This document shows, in pieces, positions 16,469 through 26,032 of a stretch of 64,000 bases of DNA. The stretch is from the NCBI GenBank assembly GCA_027493445.1, contig JAOSKU010000001.1:2872822-2936821 (forward strand), written 5' to 3'. The notes under the pieces were generated by a model. That model worked only from the letters and a program-made list of their open reading frames with translations, searched no databases and was not told the DNA's origin. Every line of letters starts with the position of its first letter. Within the stretch, counting starts at the first letter, position 1. The stretch is from Thermoleophilia bacterium (GTDB taxonomy: Bacteria > Actinomycetota > Thermoleophilia > RBG-16-64-13). Position numbers and translations under genes: made by a program.

Positions 16469-16879
16469 ATGTCTACTTCGGGAACCACGAGATATCAAAC
16501 GACCGACCCTCGCAGAGTCTGCGAGTCCGGCGCCGCCCTGGTCGAATTCGCCCTCGTGCTGCCCGTGCTGCTCATCCTGGTCATGGGCATCATCGATTTC
16601 GGCCTCTACTTCTACAACGATCTGCAACTGACACAGGTGGCGCGAGACGCCGCCAGGTACGCCTCCGTGGGAAATGTCGCCGACGCGAGCTCCGCGATTA
16701 CGAACGCGAGGCTGGTCTCGACGACATTAGATCCGCCAGTGATCGACCCGGGTACGAGCGGCAACCCGGCCAGGGTCACGCTCACGGCCACTTACACACC
16801 TGTCACACCGCTGCCCAGTTTCGTCGGCATCGGCTCAGCGTTAGCCATCGACGCCACGGCAATCATGCGGAGGGAGTGA
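16469..16879 (+). CDS. TadE-like minor pilin/pseudopilin
   Basis: The protein has a short basic leader and the TadE motif ESGAALVEFALVLPVLLILV, with the glutamate five residues after the likely cleavage point, then GIIDFGLYFYNDLQLTQVAR. About 90 surface residues follow. TadE-like proteins are processed like pilins and sit in the Flp pilus or its base. The ATG at 16469 is the first in-frame start after the hairpin. Confidence 0.85.
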   Translation: MSTSGTTRYQTTDPRRVCESGAALVEFALVLPVLLILVMGIIDFGLYFYNDLQLTQVARDAARYASVGNVADASSAITNARLVSTTLDPPVIDPGTSGNPARVTLTATYTPVTPLPSFVGIGSALAIDATAIMRRE

Positions 16880-16880
16880 C

Positions 16881-18425
16881 ATGACCCCGCAGAACCGTGA
16901 AGAAGGCGCAGTCATCATCCTCGTGGCGCTCCTCATGGTCGCCCTGTTGGGCCTGGTTGCCCTGACGGTCGACCTGGGTGGCCTTTACGCGCATGACCGC
17001 GACCTCCAGACCCTGGCCGACGCAGGCGCCCTGGCTGGCGCTCAGGAGCTTGTGTACTCCGCAGGCGACCAGGGGTTGGCTGCAAACATGGCTGAGGAGT
17101 ACGTTTCAAGCAACGCTGCTGTTTCCGATGTTGTGGAGGCCAACTTGGCTGCCTGGGCGCCAGTAGTCGATGACCGCTCCGTCACTGTGGATCTACAGGA
17201 GGACGGCGTTCCCTTCTTCTTCGCCGAAGTGCTTGGTCAATCGGAGGGAACTGTCCACGCCCATGCAAAAGCGAGCCTCATGTACCTGACTGGGGTCAGT
17301 CAAGTTTTACCAATCGCGATCCCGTATATGCACCCACATCACTTTCGCCTGATCTACACGAACCAGAGCAATGGCTTCAGCTTTGACTACACACTCACCG
17401 ACCCGAACCTCAACGATCTCGATGCGGACCAAGGGGAGTACGGCGGCTTTCGAACGACCCCTTCGGCTCCCGAAGGTAGCTACAGTATCGATCTGAGGGC
17501 GGAGACCGAAAAGAACGAGGAGATTGCGACCCTCGAGGGAGTGGGCCTTTGGCGAGCCTTCCCGGCTACTGGACCCGTGCTGTGGGTCTCAATCAGTCAG
17601 GATGAGTCAGCCAAGACGGTCGGCATACGCGTGAAGACAGCAGCCTTCTTCATAGAGAACTCACTGAGGGCCCGAATAGGCAACAGCAACATCACCCTCC
17701 AGAGGGATCCCAACACCGCACCCCCGGCCGAAGGAGAGTTCCTGCTCAACAACGTGCCGATCCCGACAGGAGGTCAGGTCAAGGAGGGTTACGAGGTGGT
17801 CTCTCTAGACCTCGTGGACAACAAACTCGGGCTCGCCCAGAGCGAGGTCGCCCGCTTCTTCGTCGCAAAGATGCCCTACCCGATCTTCTGGCTCGAGCAG
17901 CTGCCCGAGAACCCGGAATTGGGCGGCTACTCGCGCCCCGCGGGCACGGAGGGCCCCATCGGCGGTCGAGTGAAGGTACGGGTCTTCAAGTTCGACGAAG
18001 AGGCGACTCTCAAGATCGGGTTCAACAGCTCCGGCGAATGGGACGGCAACCAATTTTGGGCGGACATCTACAAGGAAGCTTCGAACCTGGACCAAGAACT
18101 GAACCCGCAGCCAGGGTGGACGCCGTACTATCCACTTGAAGTCGGAAGCTACCTCAAGTCCTACCCGGGAGGGCACGTCGGCCAGGTGGATCTCGATCAC
18201 CTCATCGGCAAGACGGTGGTCATCCCGTTCGTCGAACCAGCCATTATCAAAGGCAGAGATGAGTGGCGCATCCAGACTTTCGCCGCCTTCGAGATCACGA
18301 GTTGGGGGGTGGACCAAAGCAAAACAGTCGTCAACGGCAAGTTCGTCCACTGGCTCGACTCGGGGCCCTCGACCGACATTAAACCACCCGGCCTCTATAT
18401 GGAGACGGCCGTCCTGACTGAATAG
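16881..18425 (+). CDS. TadG-like pilus assembly protein
   Basis: The N-terminus has the TadG/PF13400 pattern: GAVIILVALLMVALLGLVAL as a membrane anchor, followed by TVDLGGLYAHDRDLQTLADA and AGALAGAQEL. About 450 extracellular residues follow, without a recognisable von Willebrand fold; they may form an adhesive or structural tip. The gene starts one base after the tadE stop codon. The GC content of the distal half is lower than that of neighbouring genes, suggesting a fast-evolving surface domain. Confidence 0.75.
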   Translation: MTPQNREEGAVIILVALLMVALLGLVALTVDLGGLYAHDRDLQTLADAGALAGAQELVYSAGDQGLAANMAEEYVSSNAAVSDVVEANLAAWAPVVDDRSVTVDLQEDGVPFFFAEVLGQSEGTVHAHAKASLMYLTGVSQVLPIAIPYMHPHHFRLIYTNQSNGFSFDYTLTDPNLNDLDADQGEYGGFRTTPSAPEGSYSIDLRAETEKNEEIATLEGVGLWRAFPATGPVLWVSISQDESAKTVGIRVKTAAFFIENSLRARIGNSNITLQRDPNTAPPAEGEFLLNNVPIPTGGQVKEGYEVVSLDLVDNKLGLAQSEVARFFVAKMPYPIFWLEQLPENPELGGYSRPAGTEGPIGGRVKVRVFKFDEEATLKIGFNSSGEWDGNQFWADIYKEASNLDQELNPQPGWTPYYPLEVGSYLKSYPGGHVGQVDLDHLIGKTVVIPFVEPAIIKGRDEWRIQTFAAFEITSWGVDQSKTVVNGKFVHWLDSGPSTDIKPPGLYMETAVLTE

Positions 18426-18450
18426 CATCGACTCCGGGAGAGGAGGAAAC

Positions 18451-19278
18451 GTGGGACGCAGGACAATAGCCATCACTATCGCCATCCTCTTCGCCCTGGC
18501 GGCGGCCGCGCTGGTGTGGTGGTACGTCGGTTCGGTGAAGGAGACGACCAGCGAGGACACGGTCACCCGGACCGTGCTGGTAGCGGCCGAGGACGTGCCC
18601 GCCCGCACAACCGGGGAGTCTTTGGTGGAGAAGCGGCTCGTCGAGCCGAAGGACGTGCCCGCCCGTTACGTGGCTCCGGGGGCGCTGGCCAGCGAGACCG
18701 AGCTGCAGGGCAAGATCCTCTCCGCCAACCTCGCGAAGGGGCAGCAGCTCGTAGCCAGCCAGCTGGGCACGGCCCAGACCGAAAGCGTGGCCTTCCAAGT
18801 AAAGAGCGGCATGCGGGCGGTCTCGGTGCCCATCGACCGTGAGCGCGGGGTGGGAGGCGCTATCGCCGCCGGTGACCGGGTCGATGTGGTCGCAACCTTT
18901 AAGACCGACATGCTGAGCCAGGCGAACGTGAACCTGGGTGCGGTTCTGACGCCCGAGGAGCGCACCCGCATACAGGAGAGAACCGGCATTGACCTGAGCG
19001 CGAGCATGTCCGCCGTGACCCGCACCGTGCTTCAGCAGGTCGAAGTGCTGGGCATCGACTCCATGCAGAGCGCCACGGAGACCGGTGGGCTCACCCAGGA
19101 TGCGACTAACAGTGGCTCGGACAACCCGGTAGTGGTGCTCATGGTGACCCCGGCCGAGGCCGAGCAGCTGGTCTTCGCCCAGGAGCTCGGCAGCGTGTGG
19201 TTCGCTCTTGTCCCGGCCGAGGACACGACCAAGGTGACCACGCCCGGCCGTTCGATCGTCAACGAGTTCCTCGAGTAG
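18451..19278 (+). CDS. cpaB: CpaB/RcpC Flp pilus assembly protein
   Basis: The protein has an N-terminal membrane anchor (ITIAILFALAAAALVWWYVG) and then a SAF-like domain: VAAEDVPARTTGESLVEKRLV, RYVAPGALASETELQGKIL and AVSVPIDRERGVGGAIAAGD (each part of the CpaB fold). In diderms CpaB works with the secretin; here no secretin gene exists, so it probably acts in the wall zone of a monoderm pilus. A GTG start at 18451 follows GAGGAGG. Confidence 0.87.
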   Translation: MGRRTIAITIAILFALAAAALVWWYVGSVKETTSEDTVTRTVLVAAEDVPARTTGESLVEKRLVEPKDVPARYVAPGALASETELQGKILSANLAKGQQLVASQLGTAQTESVAFQVKSGMRAVSVPIDRERGVGGAIAAGDRVDVVATFKTDMLSQANVNLGAVLTPEERTRIQERTGIDLSASMSAVTRTVLQQVEVLGIDSMQSATETGGLTQDATNSGSDNPVVVLMVTPAEAEQLVFAQELGSVWFALVPAEDTTKVTTPGRSIVNEFLE

Positions 19279-19284
19279 GGCGTC

Positions 19285-20502
19285 ATGGCCGACGACACCA
19301 GAAACACCGGCATGAAGCTCTTGGTAGCCATCGGTGACGACCGGGTGCGCGACAGCTTCGCCCAGGCCCTGGCGGACTATCCCGGCGCCACCAGGCAAGT
19401 GTGCGGTGATTCCACGGAAGCCCTCCGGTTGGCGGTGGAGTCGCGTCCCGATGTGGTCCTCGTCGGGGCCGAGCTCGGGCCCGAGGACGGCTTCCAAACG
19501 GTGCAGGCTATCATCGCCCAAGTTCCGGGGGTCAGCGCCCTGCTGGTGGCCAAGAACCCGGTCCCGGCCGATTTTCGCCGGGCGCTGCGAGCCGGGGCTC
19601 GCGACATGCTCGAGATCCCCGTCGAGAAGAAGGAGCTCTTCTCCGCCATCGAAGCGGCTTCGGCCGTGAGCCGCGACAAGAGGACGGCCCTCGAGGGTCT
19701 GACCGCCGCCGCTCTAGCCGAGGAGAGGGAGCCGGCGCGAGCGACGGGTACGGTCGTCTTCAGCACGAAGGGAGGAACCGGAAAGACATTCCTGGCTACA
19801 AATCTGGCGGCCGGGCTGGCCAGCGCGGGAAAACGGGTGGCCCTGGTGGACCTCGACCTCCAGTTCGGGGACGTGGCCATCGCTCTGGGCCTTACCCCCG
19901 AGCGTACCATTTACGATCTGGTGAGCTCCTACACCGAGTTCGACGTGACCCTCATGAGCGACTTCATGCTCAAGCATTCGTCGGGCCTGCATGTACTGCC
20001 CGCTCCGCTCTATCCGGATCAATCCGAGGAGGTCACGCTCGCCGACGTCCGCACGGTGCTCGAGGTGGTGAGCACGGGCTACGACCACGTGATCGTCGAC
20101 ACGCCCCCCTTCTTCGAGGAACGGGTGCTGGCGGCCCTGGATTGGGCCGACCGCGTTCTGCTGGTGGGCAGCCTCGACATCCCCAGCGTCAAGAACATCA
20201 AGATCAGCTTCACCACCATGGACCTCATGGCGTATCCGGCAGAGAAGCTGCGCATTGTCATGAACCGGGCGGACTCCAAGGTGGGGTTGGACCTCTCCGA
20301 GGTGGAGAGGACCCTGGGACGCCCTGTCGAGCAGTCCGTCTCGAGCTCCATCGATGTCCCTCGAGCGCTGAACGCCGGCGAGGTGCTCCTGCTGTCGAAG
20401 CCGACCTCCCAGGTGGGGCGGCAGCTGGCCGCCCTCGTCGAGATGTACGAACCTGTGCAGAACAACCACCGGCGCCAGTTCGGCCGCTTCCGCCGGCGCT
20501 GA
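19285..20502 (+). CDS. cpaE: CpaE/TadZ-like pilus localisation ATPase
   Basis: Residues about 10-125 form a receiver-like domain (VDVVLVGAEL-type strand, no clear phospho-acceptor aspartate set). They are followed by a MinD/ParA ATPase with the deviant Walker A STKGGTGKTFLATNLA, VALVDLDLQFGDVAIALG and VIVDTPPFF. TadZ proteins position the pilus machine at the membrane. It lies six bases after cpaB and 14 bases before cpaF. Confidence 0.88.
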   Translation: MADDTRNTGMKLLVAIGDDRVRDSFAQALADYPGATRQVCGDSTEALRLAVESRPDVVLVGAELGPEDGFQTVQAIIAQVPGVSALLVAKNPVPADFRRALRAGARDMLEIPVEKKELFSAIEAASAVSRDKRTALEGLTAAALAEEREPARATGTVVFSTKGGTGKTFLATNLAAGLASAGKRVALVDLDLQFGDVAIALGLTPERTIYDLVSSYTEFDVTLMSDFMLKHSSGLHVLPAPLYPDQSEEVTLADVRTVLEVVSTGYDHVIVDTPPFFEERVLAALDWADRVLLVGSLDIPSVKNIKISFTTMDLMAYPAEKLRIVMNRADSKVGLDLSEVERTLGRPVEQSVSSSIDVPRALNAGEVLLLSKPTSQVGRQLAALVEMYEPVQNNHRRQFGRFRRR

Positions 20503-20516
20503 TCGCGGAGGATCCC

Positions 20517-21880
20517 ATGGGCCTGAACGATCGCATCAACAACGGCAAGCTGATGAGCGACGGTGCGGGTCGCGACCGTATCGACGCCGCCTACGACCGG
20601 CAGAACGAGCTCAAATCCCGCATCCACGGCCGGGTCATCCAGGACCTGGGCTCGCGGCTCTATCAGGGCGACATCGTCGATGCCGAGCTCCAGCGCGTCG
20701 TCCGCGCCAAGATAGAGGACGGGCTGCTCGCCGAGAATGTGCCCATGCCTCGAGCCGAGCGCCAAGAGTTGGTGGATGAGCTGGTGGCCGAGGTGCTGGG
20801 CTACGGCCCTATCGAGGAGTTCCTCAAGGACCCCACCGTCACCGAAGTGATGGTCAACGGGTACCGCAACATCTACATCGAGCGTGAGGGCAAGATCCAC
20901 CAGACCGACAAGCGCTTCCGTGACGACGGCCACTTGCGTCGCATCATCCAGAAGATCGTGGGGCAGGTGGGGCGGCGAGTGGACGAGGCCTCCCCCTACG
21001 TCGACGCCCGCCTCCCCGACGGCTCGCGGGTGAATGTGATCCTCCCCCCCCTTGCGGTGCGCGGCCCGGCGCTGACCATCCGGAAATTCTCAGCCGACCC
21101 CTTCACCGCCGACGACCTGATCGAGATGAAGACCCTGAGCCGCCAGGCCAGCGAGTTTCTCGAGTCCTGCGTCCGCGGCCGCCTGAACATCCTAGTGAGC
21201 GGGGGCACCGGCGTGGGCAAGACCACCACGCTGAACGTGCTCTCCAGCTTCATCCCGAAGGCCGAGCGGACCATCACGATCGAGGACGCCGCCGAGCTGA
21301 AGCTCGACCACGAGCACATCGTGAGCCTGGAGTACCGCCCCCCAATATCGAGGGCCGGGGCGAGGTGACCATCCGTGACCTGGTGCGGAACGCCCTGCGC
21401 ATGCGCCCCGACCGCATCATCGTGGGTGAGATCCGGGGTGGGGAGGCCCTGGACATGCTCCAGGCCATGAACACCGGCCACGACGGCTCCCTGTCCACCG
21501 TACACGCCAATTCCCCGCGCGACGCCCTCTCCCGGGTGGAGACCATGGTCCTCATGGCCGGGATGGACCTGCCGGTGAGGGCCATCCGCGAGCAGGTCTC
21601 GCGCGCGCTCCACCTGATCGTTCACCAGAGCCGCCTGAGCGACGGCACCAGGCGCATCACCAACATCACTGAGATCCAGAAGATGGAGGGCGACATCATC
21701 ACGCTGCAGAACCTCTTCGTCTTCGATTACCAGGCGGGCATCGACGAGAACGGTCGCTATCGGGGCCGGCTCAAGAGCACGGGCATCCGCCCGGCGTTCC
21801 TACCCTTCCTCACGGAACACGGCGTGACTGTACCCGACGAGGTGTTCGCCTTCGAGACCTACGACACGTCGCTGGTGTGA
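20517..21880 (+). CDS. cpaF: CpaF/TadA secretion ATPase, frameshifted as sequenced
   Basis: The motor ATPase of the Flp pilus. The N-terminal part carries [20 protein letters not shown] and [10 protein letters not shown]; the core has the Walker [18 protein letters not shown], and [19 protein letters not shown]. After a shift it continues [40 protein letters not shown] and the C-terminal domain. The two frames join if the six-C run at 21338-21343 had seven, so a sequencing error is likely. The ATG at 20517 follows GGAGGATCCC. About 454 residues when repaired. Confidence 0.88.
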
Positions 21881-21881
21881 T

Positions 21882-23276
21882 ATGAGGACAGCGGCCGACA
21901 TGACGGTCCACGGGAGGCCCCCCCGGGAGGCACGGGGGCGAGCCGCCAATGTCCTTGTCTTGGGGATCGCACTCGCGTTGCTGATCTTCTGCTCGGCAGC
22001 GGGAGCCCAGGCGGACCTCACCATTTCGGTGACGGGCGTGGACACGACCGGTTTCCCCGACATCAGCGCGGTCGTCCAGCTGGGCGGGCCGGCATCCCTG
22101 CGGGCCGAGGAGCTGGCCGCCGGCGCCTTCACGGTAACCGTGGATGGGACTCCGGCAGCCGATCTCCAGGTCCGCGCCACCAGCGCGGAGCCCTTGCCCA
22201 GCGCCACCGTGCTCCTCATCGACGAGTCGGGCAGCATGAGAGGGACGGCCATCCAAGCGGCCGCGCAGGCGGCGGGACGCTTCCTGGAGGCCGCGCGACC
22301 CGGGGACTCCGTGTCGATCCAGGCCTTCAATGAGGAGTTCCGGGTCCTCCAGGGGTTCACCGGCGACGCTCAGGACTTGGCCGGCGCCCTGGACCAGCTA
22401 CAACCCCGGCGCGAGACCGCCCTGTACGACGCCCTCCTACGAAGCCTGACCACCTTCGAGGGCGTGGCAGCAGCCCGCTCGCATTACCTGATCCTTCTCT
22501 CGGATGGGGGCGACACGGCCAGCCGCGCCTCTCTCGACGAGGTCCTCGCGCGGGCTCGCGCGAGCGGCGTGCAGGTCTACACCATCGGATTGAAGACCGA
22601 GGAATTCGATGTGACGCCGCTGGTGCGCCTCGCGGAGGCCACAGGCGGCAGGTACGTGGAAGCGCCCGAGTCGGCGGCGCTCGCGTCGCTTTACGAGAGC
22701 CTGGCCCGCGAGATCCACAACCAGTACCTCCTGGTCTTTCAGGCTCCAGCGTCTGACTCGGGAGCCGGCGAGATCGCAGTGACGGTGAGTGCCGGGGGGG
22801 CGACCGCCGAAGGCCGGAGCGGGTTCTTCTACCCGGCCGAGCCGGGGGGCGAAAGCAGCGAGACCCCGGCCACCGACCCGGTGGTGGCCGTGAAAGCGGA
22901 GGCCGCGCCCGCGGCGACCGAGCCTGGACTCCTGCGCAGGTTCATCGTGTGGGAACCCAGCGCCTACATCGTGCCCCTGGCCATCAGCCTGCTGGTCTTC
23001 CTGGCCCTCTATGTTGGCGCCGCGGCCCTCATGCCCAGGCGCAGCGTCCTCAGAGAGTACTCCGACGTCCTGGAGAACCGGCGGAATCTGGGCCCGCAGG
23101 CCTTGGATGCGACCCCGAGCTGCGACCGGGAGAAGGGTTGGTCAACCGCTTTCTCCGCCTGCGCGGATACCAGGATCCGCTTCAGCGCCGCCTGGAGGAC
23201 GCCGGCTGGCCCTTGCGTGACGCGGAGTTCGTGCTCATCCATCTCGGGGGGGTCGTACTCGTGGTGGCCCTGGTGA
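21882..23276 (+). CDS. von Willebrand factor A domain protein of the Tad operon, probably the front half of a VWA-TadB fusion
   Basis: After a signal or anchor segment (VLVLGIALALLIFCSAAGA) there is a VWA domain with the MIDAS motif DESGSMRG at about residues 110-117, ALYDALLRSL, and LLSDGGDTAS. A transmembrane helix (YIVPLAISLLVFLALYVGAA) follows. The last 46 codons in this frame look non-coding (STAFSACADTRIRFSAAWR), while the TadB frame opens there. Adding one G to the GGG run at 23135-23137 would fuse the two into one protein of about 676 residues. The VWA part could bind pilus subunits outside the cell. Confidence 0.78.
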   Translation: MRTAADMTVHGRPPREARGRAANVLVLGIALALLIFCSAAGAQADLTISVTGVDTTGFPDISAVVQLGGPASLRAEELAAGAFTVTVDGTPAADLQVRATSAEPLPSATVLLIDESGSMRGTAIQAAAQAAGRFLEAARPGDSVSIQAFNEEFRVLQGFTGDAQDLAGALDQLQPRRETALYDALLRSLTTFEGVAAARSHYLILLSDGGDTASRASLDEVLARARASGVQVYTIGLKTEEFDVTPLVRLAEATGGRYVEAPESAALASLYESLAREIHNQYLLVFQAPASDSGAGEIAVTVSAGGATAEGRSGFFYPAEPGGESSETPATDPVVAVKAEAAPAATEPGLLRRFIVWEPSAYIVPLAISLLVFLALYVGAAALMPRRSVLREYSDVLENRRNLGPQALDATPSCDREKGWSTAFSACADTRIRFSAAWRTPAGPCVTRSSCSSISGGSYSWWPW

Positions 23277-23911
23277 GCCTGGCGCCGTTGCCGGTACTCG
23301 TTCGTGCGGCGGCCGCCGTGGTGGCGGCGGCGGCCCCCCTCGTTTACCTGGACCGCAAGGCCCGTCTGCGGCGAGAGCGTTTCGAGGCCCAGGTGCCCGA
23401 CACCCTGATCATGATGGCCAACTCCCTCAAGGCCGGTCAGGGATTCGAGCAAGCTTTGGGGGTGGTCGCCGCCGAAGGCCCCGATCCCACCGCCCAAGAG
23501 TTCCGCCGCCTGCTCTCCCAGCAGCGGCTGGGCGTGGCTCCGGAGGACACCCTACGCACGCTGGCCGACCGCATGGAGTCAGAGGCGTTCGACTGGGTGG
23601 TCATGGCCACCATCATCCAGAGGCAGGTGGGCGGCAACCTGGCGGAGGTCTACGAGAACATCGCCGCCACTCTGCGCGAGCGCGAGAAGCTGCGCCGCGA
23701 GGTGCGCACCCTGACGGCCGAGGGTCGCCTCAGCGCCTGGGTCCTCATTCTATTGCCCTTCGTGGTGGGCGGCCTCGTAACCATGATCAATCCGGGTTAC
23801 ATCGGGACGCTGTTCCGAGTAGGCACAGGCCAACTCGTGGTGGCCGGGGCCGCCATCGCCATGCTGGTGGGCATCGTGTGGATCCGTAAGATCGTCCGCT
23901 TTGACGGGTGA
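23138..23911 (+). CDS. tadB: TadB, type II/IV secretion F-domain membrane protein
   Basis: The protein has the T2SSF fold: QVPDTLIMMANSLKAGQGFE, FRRLLSQQRLGVAPEDTLRT, DWVVMATIIQRQVGGNLAEV, LREREKLRREVRTLTAEGRL, then two membrane helices. It is the inner-membrane platform of the Flp pilus that engages CpaF. As sequenced the only early start is a TTG at 23138; more probably the frame continues from the VWA protein upstream. Confidence 0.85.
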   Translation: MVNRFLRLRGYQDPLQRRLEDAGWPLRDAEFVLIHLGGVVLVVALVSLAPLPVLVRAAAAVVAAAAPLVYLDRKARLRRERFEAQVPDTLIMMANSLKAGQGFEQALGVVAAEGPDPTAQEFRRLLSQQRLGVAPEDTLRTLADRMESEAFDWVVMATIIQRQVGGNLAEVYENIAATLREREKLRREVRTLTAEGRLSAWVLILLPFVVGGLVTMINPGYIGTLFRVGTGQLVVAGAAIAMLVGIVWIRKIVRFDG

Positions 23912-23924
23912 GGAGGCGCCGGTC

Positions 23925-24845
23925 ATGATCTACGCCGCGATCTTCGTCCTCACCCTGGGAGCGCTGGCCGCCGTCTTCCTGGCGATCCGTCCCGGAGGCC
24001 AGGCCGCGAAGACCCAGATTGCCCTCGAGCGGCTCGACACGTACGAGACCCGGGCGTTCCGGCGCGCAGAGCTCGCCCGGCCTGCCGGGGAGCGTCTGCT
24101 CGATCCGGTGCTCGCGCGGCTGGTGGCCGCCTCCCGCCTGGTCACACCGATAGGCCGGGTGCGCCGGCTGCAGACCAAGGTGGAGAGGGCCGGCCGGCCC
24201 TGGAACCTCGATCTGAACGGCCTCCTCGCCGTGAAGTTCGTCTGCCTGCTCCTGGGCCTGATCGTCATCGTGGTGCTGGCGGCCTTCCGCTGGCTGCCCG
24301 CGATCTGGTTCCTACTGGCCGCCGTGGCGGTGGTGGCCGGCTCGTACTACCTACCCGATCTGCTGCTCTGGTCCTGGATCAGAGGGCGACAGCGAAGGAT
24401 CGCCCGCACACTCCCTGACTTCCTCGACCTGCTCACGGTGACGGCAGAGGCCGGGCTGGGCCTGGACTCGGCCATGGCCAAGATCGCCGAGAAGCTACGT
24501 GATCCCCTGCGAGAAGAGATCCTCATCACACTCCACCATATGCGCATCGGGCAGACGCGGGAGGCCGCCCTCCGCGAGTTTGCCGCCCGCTGCGACGTGA
24601 AGGAGCTCGACAACTTCGTGAGTGCCCTCATCCAATCGCAGCGACTGGGTGTGCCCCTGGGCAAGATCCTGCGCACGCAATCCGACACCATGCGTACGAT
24701 GCGCCGCCAGACCATCGAAGAGGCCGCGCAGAAAGCCCCGATCAAGATGCTCTTCCCGTTGATACTCTGCATCTTCCCGTCCCTTTTCGTGGTCATCTTG
24801 GGTCCGGCCGCCATCCGCATCTACGACGCGCTGATCCGTCACTGA
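23925..24845 (+). CDS. tadC: TadC, second platform membrane protein of the Flp pilus
   Basis: The 306-residue T2SSF protein has an N-terminal helix, two middle helices, the block LPDFLDLLTVTAEAGLGLDS and AALREFAARCDVKELDNFVS, QRLGVPLGKILRTQSDTMR and a final helix near the C-terminus. It pairs with TadB. The ATG at 23925 follows GAGGAGG by eight bases. It is the last recognised Tad gene; a peptidase gene follows after 41 bases. Confidence 0.9.
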   Translation: MIYAAIFVLTLGALAAVFLAIRPGGQAAKTQIALERLDTYETRAFRRAELARPAGERLLDPVLARLVAASRLVTPIGRVRRLQTKVERAGRPWNLDLNGLLAVKFVCLLLGLIVIVVLAAFRWLPAIWFLLAAVAVVAGSYYLPDLLLWSWIRGRQRRIARTLPDFLDLLTVTAEAGLGLDSAMAKIAEKLRDPLREEILITLHHMRIGQTREAALREFAARCDVKELDNFVSALIQSQRLGVPLGKILRTQSDTMRTMRRQTIEEAAQKAPIKMLFPLILCIFPSLFVVILGPAAIRIYDALIRH

Positions 24846-24886
24846 GAGACACTGGGGGCGAAGCGACACTCCAGGGGCCCCGCGTG

Positions 24887-26032
24887 ATGCACCCTCACGA
24901 GCGACACTTCGGCCCGCGCCGTCCACCGGCGTTGATGGGCCCGCGCGGTACATTCACTGCCGGCGCGTGTCTGAGCCTGCTCGTACTCCTCCTCCTGCTC
25001 CCCGCCTCCGCCCAGGCCTCCCTCCTCCAAGAGAAGCAGGCCGACCTGGCCGCTTCTCAGGCCCGCCTCGACGCGCTGCAGGCCGAGATCGAACGGATCG
25101 CCGAAGCCTGCGCCCAGACCGAGCGCGAAGTCCTCGCGGCCGAGGCGTCCCTTGCGCAGGCCGAAGCCGCCGAGGAGCAGGCCCGCGCCGACCTTGCCGC
25201 GGCTCGCGAAGAGTTGGCCGACCGCCTTGCCTGCTACTACAAGGAGAGTGAGACGGCGTCGCCCGTGCTCGTGCAGGTGCTTTTCGGGAGCGAGAGCCTG
25301 AGCAGCGCCCTCAACGCGCTCCCGCACGTGATCAGCATCGCCCAGCAGGACAAGGAACTACTGAACCAAGTGGCCGCGCTGACCGCCGCACTTGAGTTGC
25401 AACAAGAGGAGCTGACGCAGCGCCGGCACGCGCTGGCCGCCACGAAAACCTTCCTCGCGAACACTCAGAACCAGCTCGGTGAGCTCCTGAAGCAGGCCGC
25501 CGAAGAGCATGACCGCCTTAAGAAGGAGGTGGCCGTCCTCGAGCACGCCGACCAACTGGTGCGCGAAGCCGTCGCCGCCCGCGAGCGGTGGCGCGGGCGC
25601 GTCTCCTCCCATACGCTCGCCCGAGCCCGGGGCTTCGTCTTCCCCGTCGACGGGCCGCACGCGTTCGTCAACGACTGGGGCCTACCCCGCCCCGACGACC
25701 GCGTCCACCAGGGCACCGACGTCATGGCCCGGCAGGGGGCGTCCGTGGTGGCGGTCCGGTCGGGCGTCATCAGCCGCGTGGCCTATCGTCAACCCCTCGG
25801 CGGGACCGTGATCTGGCTGGCCGGTGACGACGGCACCTCCTACTACTACGCCCACCTGGCCCGAGTGGCTCCCGATATCCGGTCAGGGATGCGCGTGGTC
25901 GCCGGCTACCCCTTGGGGCAGGTGGGCGACACGGGCAATGCTCGCGGGGGTCCCCCGCATCTGCATTTCGGCATGTATCCGGGAGGGGGCGGCCCGGTCA
26001 ACCCCTACCTCACCCTGAGGATCAGCGACTGA
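24887..26032 (+). CDS. M23-type murein peptidase with coiled-coil domain (EnvC-like)
   Basis: A signal peptide (LSLLVLLLLLPASAQA) is followed by long heptad-rich coiled coils (about residues 45-215, LLQEKQADLAASQARLDALQ) and a C-terminal LytM/M23 domain with zinc ligands in HQGTD and HLHFG. It probably cleaves or regulates cleavage of peptidoglycan cross-links, either for division or to open the wall for the pilus. The domain order is that of EnvC-like proteins. A GTG three bases upstream (24884) is an alternative start. Confidence 0.85.
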   Translation: MHPHERHFGPRRPPALMGPRGTFTAGACLSLLVLLLLLPASAQASLLQEKQADLAASQARLDALQAEIERIAEACAQTEREVLAAEASLAQAEAAEEQARADLAAAREELADRLACYYKESETASPVLVQVLFGSESLSSALNALPHVISIAQQDKELLNQVAALTAALELQQEELTQRRHALAATKTFLANTQNQLGELLKQAAEEHDRLKKEVAVLEHADQLVREAVAARERWRGRVSSHTLARARGFVFPVDGPHAFVNDWGLPRPDDRVHQGTDVMARQGASVVAVRSGVISRVAYRQPLGGTVIWLAGDDGTSYYYAHLARVAPDIRSGMRVVAGYPLGQVGDTGNARGGPPHLHFGMYPGGGGPVNPYLTLRISD

